Origin: Clostridiales bacterium
Lineage (GTDB): Bacteria; Bacillota; Clostridia; Tissierellales; Sedimentibacteraceae
Direction: 5' to 3'
DNA length: 19,663 nt
Assembly: GCA_003497505.1 (NCBI GenBank)
Contig: DNNV01000378.1
Span: 1 to 19,663 of the forward strand
The notes under the pieces were generated by a model. That model searched no databases. It saw nothing but the letters and a program-made list of their open reading frames with translations, and was not told the origin of the DNA. Made by a program: the position numbers and the translations under genes. Position 1 is the stretch's first letter, and each line of letters opens with the position of its first letter. Of this stretch, positions 14,140-19,663 are shown in pieces.

Positions 14140-15039
14140 ATTCCTGTTCAAATATTGCTTTATTTATTAGCCTCAAAGTATATCTTCGGAAACGGACAGC
14201 TGCCCGGCATGGTTACCAAACTGAACAGCACCACTAAAAATCTTACTTCCGGGCTGATGTCAGACCCTCAGAAAGTTGAAGGTATAATAAGCATGGTCCG
14301 CACTGTTGCCCCCTTGACTTCACCGCATACTGTCTCAATGGTGAATACATATTTGCCTTTTTTTGAAAAGGTAAGCACCCTGCTCGGCATGTACTCGTTT
14401 TTAAACAGGGCACAGACCTTCAGACCCATAGAGTCACTTAACACAAAAAATCCTGCAGATATGATGTCCGCGTTTATGAAAAACGGAAGCCTTCCCGTAG
14501 GCAAGCTTTTGGCACAGCCGCTGATTGCCGGCAACATGGATAAAATTATGGGAGCCGTTGCCTCCAACATGCTTAAAAACGGCAACATCAATGACATCAT
14601 GAAAAATGTGAACATAAATGACCTGCTTGCCTCCGTTTCGAACAATTCAGGAACCAATCCGTCCGAGGGCATCAACAATGCAGATTTAAGCAGTCTCATG
14701 GAAACTTTCATGCCATTGCTAAGCAGCATGAGCACAAATGAATCAAAGCATGAAGATGATGAAAAGTCAGATTTTAAAAACGAGTCTGCCATGAATGATG
14801 AGGAGCATGTAGATTCATCAAACAGCAGCAACACTCAAGAACATAACAACGAGGCTACATATAATTACAATGAAAATGCGCACCACAGAAACGGCAACAG
14901 CTCCTATGACAGAAATTACAGAAATGACCAATATGACAGCTACAATAAGCCCACAAACTACAGCGAGCATAAAAACAACTACAACGACAGAAGAGAACCT
15001 CAACGACCAATACGAATAAAACAGAGAAAAAGGAAATAG
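14140..15039 (+). CDS. Unknown protein with Asn/Tyr-rich basic tail; probable ATT start
   Basis: About 299 residues, family not recognised. The N-terminal part is mildly hydrophobic (PVQILLYLLASKYIFGNG) without a clear signal peptide. The middle is helical and Met/Asn-rich (MMSAFMKNGSLPVGKL, AGNMDKIMGAVASNMLKNG, NINDIMKNVNINDLLASV). An acidic patch follows, and the last 75-80 residues are low-complexity Asn, Tyr, His, Ser and Arg ending in RIKQRKRK. The only good ribosome binding site (AGAAGGTGAT, 14128-14136) sits 5 bases before an in-frame ATT at 14140, while the first conventional start, TTG at 14155, is about 18 bases too far from it. There is no in-frame ATG or GTG: a TAA at 14125 closes the frame. 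A terminator follows at 15041. It could be a nucleoid-, phase-separation- or spore-related protein, but nothing proves this. Confidence 0.75.
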   Translation: MPVQILLYLLASKYIFGNGQLPGMVTKLNSTTKNLTSGLMSDPQKVEGIISMVRTVAPLTSPHTVSMVNTYLPFFEKVSTLLGMYSFLNRAQTFRPIESLNTKNPADMMSAFMKNGSLPVGKLLAQPLIAGNMDKIMGAVASNMLKNGNINDIMKNVNINDLLASVSNNSGTNPSEGINNADLSSLMETFMPLLSSMSTNESKHEDDEKSDFKNESAMNDEEHVDSSNSSNTQEHNNEATYNYNENAHHRNGNSSYDRNYRNDQYDSYNKPTNYSEHKNNYNDRREPQRPIRIKQRKRK

Positions 15040-15040
15040 A

Positions 15041-15084
15041 AATATAAAAAGCAGCAAATTACCTTCTGCTGCTTTTTATATTTT
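15041..15084 (+). terminator. Terminator of the Asn-rich gene, bidirectional
   Basis: A 16-bp perfect stem (AATATAAAAAGCAGCA at 15041-15056, complement at 15067-15082) with a 10-base loop. The T-run within the right arm and after it gives termination in the plus direction, and the symmetric A-run allows it in minus. Confidence 0.9.
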
Positions 15085-15176
15085 CATTCCCACACATTTC
15101 AAATAAATGCCACTTGAGCACAATTGAATATCATCAAATTATAAGAACCTTATTGACAATTGGAGAAAATCCATTC

Positions 15177-15443
15177 CTAGTACCTGTTAATCATAGAACT
15201 CCATGCAGTACTACTCATTATAGCGTATAATAAAATAAAAATAAAAAAAGATATTACAACTATAATTAAATTAGCTTTAAAATAATTTGACTTGCTTGTT
15301 TTTGTACCGCTACCAAAAGCCCAAACAAAAATCATAACTATGTTTACTATAGGTATACTCAGTATAAGTATAGTTATTAGCCATTCTTTTATTGATACAA
15401 CCTCATCACTTTTTGGTTTAAAGCTATTGTAACTATCTTCCAT
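15177..15443 (-). CDS. Small two-helix membrane protein
   Basis: An 88-residue protein with two predicted membrane helices, roughly residues 18-44 (IKEWLITILILSIPIVNIVMIFVWAFG) and 58-79 (ANLIIVVISFFIFILLYAIM). They are joined by a short polar loop SGTKTSKSNYFK. The motif WLxTxxxxxIPxVNxxMxFVWAFG is common in small clostridial membrane proteins of unknown function. AGGAGAGGG lies directly upstream of the ATG. It stands alone between the Asn-rich gene and the toxin debris. I see no link to either neighbour and cannot assign a function. Confidence 0.8.
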   Translation of the reverse strand: MEDSYNSFKPKSDEVVSIKEWLITILILSIPIVNIVMIFVWAFGSGTKTSKSNYFKANLIIVVISFFIFILLYAIMSSTAWSSMINRY

Positions 15444-15610
15444 ATCCCTCTCCTGTTAATTATTTTTGTATAATCCCCTCTTCACGAGTTGCTGAATATA
15501 TGTAAGCAGATTTTTATATATTGAAGACTAAATCAACTTTTACCGCGCTCTCAATTACATCATCCCAAAAGTCCGTCCCCTAAAGACCCTACCGCAAATG
15601 CAAGTGCATT

Positions 15611-15736
15611 TTACTGATTTTTCTTAATTATTGCTGTGGATAAATTATCTTCCTGCATGAAATCCACCTTATAACCTAACTTTTCAAAATCTCGAACTTT
15701 TATCATTGTTTTGCTGTCAATTAATTCACCGGTCAT
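15611..15736 (-). pseudogene. Copper-amine-oxidase-N/stalk-domain-like fragment
   Basis: A 41-residue open frame (MTGELIDSKTMIKVRDFEKL, GYKVDFMQEDNLSTAIIKK) ending in TAA. The pattern 'gktmVkvRdfekLGYkVdf followed by stAiI' is what the small repeated domain called copper amine oxidase N-terminal or stalk domain looks like at the C-terminus of clostridial surface proteins. The frame continues upstream without a start or ribosome binding site and collides with the YD fragment, so it is probably the tail of a lost gene. The perfect DnaA-box match on its minus strand (near 15634-15642) is likely incidental coding sequence. Confidence 0.4.
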
Positions 15737-15756
15737 ATCTATTCTTTGGTTTTCTC

Positions 15757-15930
15757 TCACAATATGTGCTCATCATATTCGTAGGAAATTGTATAGCCCT
15801 CTGCATTTGTTTGTGTTTCCACATCTCCTCTGTCTGTGTAGGTATAGGTCGTCACTCCGCCTCTTGGGTCTGTCACTGCCAGCACACGGTCCATTTCATC
15901 GTATGTGTATACTGTTGTTTTTATTGTCAG
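15757..15930 (-). pseudogene. YD-repeat (Rhs/WapA-type) protein fragment
   Basis: A 57-codon open frame bounded by stops on both sides and lacking a start. It reads TTVYTYDEMDRVLAVTDPRG, GVTTYTYTDRGDVETQTNAE, GYTISYEYDE. This is about two and a half YD repeats (YxYDxxGR, then L, then TDxxG, then YxYxxxGxV), the unit of Rhs and wall-associated WapA-type toxin-delivery proteins. The DNA is visibly richer in G and C than its flanks, unlike the rest of the strip. With the orphan toxin-immunity pair just to the right, it is best read as debris of a polymorphic toxin gene. Confidence 0.75.
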
Positions 15931-15969
15931 CTATAATATCAAAGAAGACGAAGATGTTAACATATAAAT

Positions 15970-16000
15970 TGTGTCAACATCCCCGTCCCCTGTGTCCTTC
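15970..16000 (-). repeat. GGGGACGGGG repeat-like sequence
   Basis: On the minus strand GGACACAGGGGACGGGG followed by TTGACACAA. From memory, strings of this kind (ACACAGGGGACGG with a TGTGTC partner) are dispersed REP-like elements in clostridial genomes associated with IS200-like Y1 transposases. Related GGGGACGG strings occur at 15573-15580 (minus) and GGGGACG near 17113. No transposase gene is in the window. Confidence 0.4.
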
Positions 16001-16083
16001 GGTTGCACCTTACAGTGCTCCCGCTGGTTCACTGCAATCGGCAAAACCAGTAGAACCCCATTTCCCATCGTTTTGTAGGTGAT

Positions 16084-16120
16084 ATTTAGGTAGTGTAAGT
16101 TTACTGAGTCCTACCTAAAT
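16084..16120. repeat. 10-bp inverted repeat around the end of the immunity gene
   Basis: ATTTAGGTAG (16084-16093) and CTACCTAAAT (16111-16120) are perfect complements 17 bases apart and bracket the immunity stop codon. There is no T-run, so it is not a standard terminator; it may mark a rearrangement edge. Confidence 0.5.
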
Positions 16121-16472
16121 CTCTGTCAGCCTTAACTTGAAGTTGCATAGTTTTAGGCCCCATATATTTTTGTGCTATTCCCAAAATCATTTTGTCATTA
16201 CCTAATATTTCAAGAACCGTAATTGAAAAGATGTTTAACAAATAGTCATCTTCGCAATTAGCAATTCCCTCAAAGTAATTAAAAATATGTTTTATTAACT
16301 TAATATTTGTATCCTCACTTAATAGCTTAATAATTTCTGGCATAAAGATGTCCTCAATTATGACAGTTTCTAAAACCTCACCATTATATTCAATTGATTT
16401 TCTGTACTCACTTTTTAATGAAGGTAAGAGGTCAAGCATAACTCTAAAAAATTCTTCTGATTTCTCGCTCAT
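16101..16472 (-). CDS. Probable immunity protein for the adjacent toxin module
   Basis: A 123-residue acidic, helical cytoplasmic protein without signal peptide or membrane segment. Its ending, VLEILGNDKMILGIAQKYMG, then LGR, resembles a group of small polymorphic-toxin immunity proteins (DUF7674-like, from memory). AAAGGAG lies 7 bases ahead of the ATG and overlaps the end of the toxin-module frame. Only 14 bases separate the two genes, the usual toxin-immunity arrangement. Unlike the toxin module it looks intact. It would neutralise the toxin domain carried by neighbouring cells or by a full-length parent gene elsewhere. The specific toxin-partner assignment rests on position. Confidence 0.65.
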   Translation of the reverse strand: MSEKSEEFFRVMLDLLPSLKSEYRKSIEYNGEVLETVIIEDIFMPEIIKLLSEDTNIKLIKHIFNYFEGIANCEDDYLLNIFSITVLEILGNDKMILGIAQKYMGPKTMQLQVKADRDLGRTQ

Positions 16473-16486
16473 ATCTATAAACTCCT

Positions 16487-17071
16487 TTATTGGAACAGAT
16501 TTATTGCATTGATTAAGTCATTTCTCAAAGCCTCAAGTATATCCAAATCATTGAGACCTAACCTTCCTGATTTTGCTAGATTATCCAACTGGTTCAGCCT
16601 TTGTTGCGCCTTTATTAAATGCGTTGAAGAACCCTCGTAAAATTCTTGCACCAGTTTAGAGGCAGTTCCACCATCTCCAACTGTTGCTCCTGGTCTATAA
16701 AGTTCATTCACTATTTTACTTAAGTCTGAATTTTGTACAATTGATAGCAACTTCTCTCTAGTAGAACCAGTTAATTCAGGCATATTATCTAAAAGATTAG
16801 TAACTTCACTACTATTACCAACAATCTTACTACCCGCGCCCTCAACATATGGAGCCTTTTCCATCATCTTTTGCAAATATGGAACTAAAAGCTCCGCAGC
16901 ACCGTATATTATCGGTATTGAATTTCCTATAGATTCACCCTTTTTATATAAATCTGCATGCTCTCCTGAATATGGTATTACCTCATATCCTTCAGGTAAT
17001 AACCCAGTTTTATAAAACAACCAATTCCAGATATTAACTCCATACATTCCGCTAGCCATACCCTCAGTCAT
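16487..17071 (-). pseudogene. Headless polymorphic-toxin C-terminal module
   Basis: An open frame of 194 residues from its first Met, with no ribosome binding site there. The frame runs about 19 codons further upstream (reading ISDEGTIDADLDFYRQHSP) until a TAG, so the 5' part is missing. Residues 1-70 look like a pre-toxin linker with a hydrophobic segment (SIPIIYGAAELLVPYL). Residues 100-194 contain YRPGATVGDGGTA (125-137), then SSTHLIKAQQRLNQLDNL and LNDLDILEALRNDLINAI. I recognise this GDGGTA-type domain as the end of many Rhs, LXG and wall-associated polymorphic toxins. No delivery domain is attached, so it is either an orphan cassette used by recombination or a decaying remnant. A probable immunity gene follows 14 bases on. 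Confidence 0.7.
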
Positions 17072-17128
17072 TGGCGAATGTTGTCTATAGAAATCTAAAT
17101 CAGCATCTATCGTCCCCTCATCAGAAAT

Positions 17129-17173
17129 CTACAAAATAAATAAAACTAGTGATATTACCCCAACTAAAAGCAT
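17129..17173 (-). pseudogene. Possible broken signal-peptide start of the toxin gene
   Basis: ATG at 17173 opens the 14-residue hydrophobic frame MLLVGVISLVLFIL ending in TAG; the toxin-module frame resumes in the same register directly after that stop. It could be an inactivated membrane or signal segment, or chance. It starts 5 bases past the addA stop, without a clear ribosome binding site. Confidence 0.3.
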
Positions 17174-17177
17174 TTTA

Positions 17178-19663
17178 TTATAAATTGTTTATTTCCACAG
17201 CCTGAGCAGTGTCAAACAGGTACAGGTAGCACGCCTTTACGCTTCTGCCTGTAATTTTCTCAACAGCTTCCTTGTAGGACAGTATCTGTGTGCTGTATTC
17301 TGATTTTACATGTTCAAGATTGCCGTTGATTATTTCATCGGTCTTGTAGTCAATGATTACTGCCTGGTCTCCCTCGTAGAAATAACAGTCTATTATTCCC
17401 TGTATGAGGATTACATCATCCTTGTTGAGAGAATTTAAAATTTCACCGGCGCCCTTCTTTATTAAAAACGGCACTTCTCTTCTTATGTAAGATGATGCCC
17501 TCATTCTTTTTCCTACGTCGGAAACGAAGAATTTTTCCAGCATTTCTGGGTTCACCACCCGTGCTTCCTTTTCTGTCAAAAGCTTTTTCTGAACCATAGA
17601 CTCCACTTGACCTGAAATATTGCCTGCACTTAAATCCTCATCTATGTTCAGGTGCTGCATAACAAAATGGACTATTGTTCCTATTTCTGCCTTTGTAAAA
17701 TCGGAGCCTTCTTCCTTAAATTGCGGAATATCCCGCAAAACAGGAACCTTATACCTTACCCTGTCAAGCTTCTCCTGTCTGAGAACCTTAAGGTCTGTTA
17801 CAGAAAGCTTTGTGGGAATGTTCACGGAGCTCTCATGGGCATATCTGTATTCAAGGCGGCGCATTATTTCATCATAGAAGGAGCTGTTTACATTGCTTTT
17901 AAAATACGCTAATTCATTTATAAGCTCGTGCTTTTTAACCTCTTCTTCCCGTCGGTTGCTGCTTATCTGCGACGGACTTATTTTATTTATGTTCCATGCT
18001 GTAAGACATGAAGTATTTTCAGTAAAGAAGCTTATTTCATGAGCAGCTTCAGGGCTGCATACTGTCCTTAAAACAGTGTATGTGTCTACACCCGCAAACA
18101 GAGATGTGCAAATCCAGTCCATAAATGAATCCTGGCTGTAAATATTGTAAAGAGAAGGCCCTTTCTGCCACTTGCGTATTTTGTTTTCAAATTTATTGAC
18201 AGTGCCTATCATAATCAGTCTGTCAACAGCTCTTGTCATTGCAACGTATAAAACGCGCATTTCTTCCGATAGGTTTTCTGTTTTGATAATACTTTTCACA
18301 GCCATCCTTGGAAAAGTCTCTCTGTAAATTCTGTCCTGAGGATTTATATATTTCGGTGCTATTCCGTAAAGCTTGTGCTTCAAGATGCTTTTAGAGGCAT
18401 CGGTTCTGTTGAATTTCTTATTTAAGCCGCACATTATAACCACAGGAAATTCAAGTCCCTTGCTCTTATGCACGGACATGAGGCGCACAACATTGTCATT
18501 TTCGCCCAATGTTTTTGCATTTCCTGTGTCACCTGATGAAACGCTGAGTTTTTCCACATATCTCAGGAAATTGAACAAGCCACTCATAGATGTCTTCTCA
18601 AATTCAAATGCCTTGTCGCTGAGAAGCCTTAAATTCGCCTGCCTGATTTTTCCGCTTGGCAGAAGTCCTGCAAAATAATAATAATTAGTTTCAATAAGTA
18701 TTTCCCATATGAAATCATTTAGGTGAATGTATCTGCTTCTTTTTTTCCAGCCTTCAATTCTTTCGATAAATTTTCTAAGTTTTTCTGCAAGATTATCATC
18801 GCATTTATTTTTGTATTCATACAATGCATCTATGAAGCTGCCTTTATGATTTATGTTCCTTATTTCCACAAGCTCTTCTGTATCAAAGCCTCCTATGGTA
18901 GACCTCATAACGCTCAAGAGAGGTATGTCCTGCCTTATATTGTCTATAATGCGAAGAAGATTCAGCATTACCTGAATTTCAACAGTTTCAAAATATCCCG
19001 CCCCACCGTCATAGTAGAATGGAATTCCGTTATCATTGAATATTTCTTCGAATATCCCGGCCCATCCCGATACTGAGCGCATGAGTATTACAATATCGCT
19101 GTACTGTATTTTTTCCGTTTCTTCCTCTATTACTTCATTTGTTGCATTATCCCGCCTCACAGGCTTGTTTTTTTCCTTTTGAAGAAGCTCCTTTACTTTT
19201 TGAACAGCAAGGGCTGCTTCCAGTTCCGCTGTCTTCATTGATTTTATTTCATCGTCTGCTTCCTCAGCATCAACTGAATCCTTGTCAATAATCAGGAGCT
19301 CCGTAAAGCATTCCCCTGAATCTGAACATGACTCCCCGAATTCCGCTCCGGGATTCAGGAATACTTCCGAGTTGTAATCCACCTCTCCCAGAGTTTTATT
19401 CATAATACTCTTGAACACATAATTGATGCCGTACAATATTTCCTTCCTGCTTCTGAAGTTCTGGGTTAAGTCAATTCTCCGGTCATTTCCCGGACTGTTA
19501 ACAGCAGGATAGGAGCTGCTTTTTTCATTGAATATATCCGGGTCGGACAGCCTGAAGCGGTAGATGCTCTGCTTCACATCACCTACCATAAACATGTTGT
19601 TCTCCCTTTTTATAGTGCTTATGAGCTCTTCCTGAAGGCTGTTGCTGTCCTGATATTCATCTA
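17178..19663 (-). CDS. addA: ATP-dependent helicase/nuclease subunit A, 5'-truncated by the window
   Basis: The C-terminal 827 or so residues of AddA, the UvrD-like helicase with a nuclease domain that processes double-strand breaks for recombination together with AddB. The frame runs off the right edge: the last bases encode DEYQDSNSLQEELIS, containing the Walker B DEYQD, directly before MFMVGDVKQSIYRFR. Helicase motifs in order: VGDVKQSIYRFR, LTQNFRSR, VRLMSVHKSKGLEFPVVIMCG, EEMRVLYVAMTRAVDRL. The C-terminal RecB-type nuclease shows GTIVHFVMQHL, VILIQGIIDCYFYEGD and the catalytic DYKTD. The ATG at 19595 is internal, not the real start. Firmicute AddA is about 1,200 residues, so roughly 400 are missing. 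addB would be expected further upstream, outside the window. Confidence 0.95.
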   Translation of the reverse strand, partial: DEYQDSNSLQEELISTIKRENNMFMVGDVKQSIYRFRLSDPDIFNEKSSSYPAVNSPGNDRRIDLTQNFRSRKEILYGINYVFKSIMNKTLGEVDYNSEVFLNPGAEFGESCSDSGECFTELLIIDKDSVDAEEADDEIKSMKTAELEAALAVQKVKELLQKEKNKPVRRDNATNEVIEEETEKIQYSDIVILMRSVSGWAGIFEEIFNDNGIPFYYDGGAGYFETVEIQVMLNLLRIIDNIRQDIPLLSVMRSTIGGFDTEELVEIRNINHKGSFIDALYEYKNKCDDNLAEKLRKFIERIEGWKKRSRYIHLNDFIWEILIETNYYYFAGLLPSGKIRQANLRLLSDKAFEFEKTSMSGLFNFLRYVEKLSVSSGDTGNAKTLGENDNVVRLMSVHKSKGLEFPVVIMCGLNKKFNRTDASKSILKHKLYGIAPKYINPQDRIYRETFPRMAVKSIIKTENLSEEMRVLYVAMTRAVDRLIMIGTVNKFENKIRKWQKGPSLYNIYSQDSFMDWICTSLFAGVDTYTVLRTVCSPEAAHEISFFTENTSCLTAWNINKISPSQISSNRREEEVKKHELINELAYFKSNVNSSFYDEIMRRLEYRYAHESSVNIPTKLSVTDLKVLRQEKLDRVRYKVPVLRDIPQFKEEGSDFTKAEIGTIVHFVMQHLNIDEDLSAGNISGQVESMVQKKLLTEKEARVVNPEMLEKFFVSDVGKRMRASSYIRREVPFLIKKGAGEILNSLNKDDVILIQGIIDCYFYEGDQAVIIDYKTDEIINGNLEHVKSEYSTQILSYKEAVEKITGRSVKACYLYLFDTAQAVEINNL

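Larger units (their letters stand above)
15444..16100. other. Gene-poor strip with coding debris
   Basis: No intact gene. From left to right it holds about 120 bases with nothing I can name and a GTCCGTCCCC stretch (15571-15580). Next come a stalk-domain-like fragment (15611-15736) and a YD-repeat fragment (15757-15930), both read on the minus strand. Last are a CCCCGTCCCC repeat-like stretch (15981-15990) and an unassigned minus-strand frame (16010-16114). The plus-strand open frames here run antisense to the YD fragment and look spurious. Confidence 0.7.

Noticed and set aside
15706..16082. Plus-strand open frames of 76 and 123 residues
   Set aside because: They run antisense to the YD-repeat fragment, have no ribosome binding site and Cys/His-rich random composition.

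Overview
The window looks like part of a low-GC Gram-positive (Firmicutes, Clostridia/Tissierellia-like) chromosome. The evidence is strong AGGAGG-type ribosome binding sites, consensus TTGACA/TATAAT promoters, AT-rich intergenic DNA, T-tailed hairpin terminators, an AddA-type helicase-nuclease, a TipAS-type MerR regulator and a BMP-type ABC transporter with a DUF3798-like lipoprotein. I cannot name a genus from sequence alone. No tRNA, rRNA, CRISPR array or intact insertion sequence was seen.

Layout. 1-1458: a TipAS/MerR regulator (complete, minus strand), a textbook MerR-type promoter with a 19-bp spacer, and a TVP38/TMEM64-like membrane protein. 1544-2044: a 2H phosphoesterase. 2059-3405: glmM (cell-wall precursor synthesis). 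3512-4453: metA, with Glu111 suggesting acetyl-CoA as donor. 4791-6707: a YdiF-like ABC-F ATPase whose mRNA leader appears to be one copy of a two-hairpin repeat. 6815-7837: tsaD (tRNA t6A synthesis). 7928-13219: a four-gene ABC importer operon (lipoprotein, ATPase, two permeases). It has a perfect promoter, two LacI/CcpA-like operator sequences upstream, and a probable attenuating terminator after the lipoprotein gene. 13570-13887: a small charged unknown protein. 14140-15039: an unknown protein that probably starts at a rare ATT codon and ends in an Asn/Tyr-rich disordered tail. The divergent region between these two genes holds the second copy of the two-hairpin repeat. 15177-15443: a small two-helix membrane protein.

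15444-17177 is an accessory strip wedged downstream of addA. It holds a headless polymorphic-toxin C-terminal module, a probable immunity gene directly behind it, a YD-repeat (Rhs/WapA-type) fragment, a copper-amine-oxidase-N/stalk-like fragment and short GGGGACGG repeat-like stretches. It looks like a decayed or orphan toxin-immunity cassette. 17178-19663 is the C-terminal two-thirds of addA (double-strand break repair), open at the right edge.

Most genes are ordinary housekeeping singletons with their own promoters and terminators. The features that most deserve a second look are (i) the repeat family with a compensatory stem change and a conserved loop, present in two divergent promoter regions with the same order relative to a downstream gene; (ii) the orphan toxin-immunity/YD-repeat debris; (iii) the ATT-started Asn-rich protein; and (iv) the uncharacterised ABC importer with its layered control signals. 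All functional calls come from reading motifs, not from database searches.
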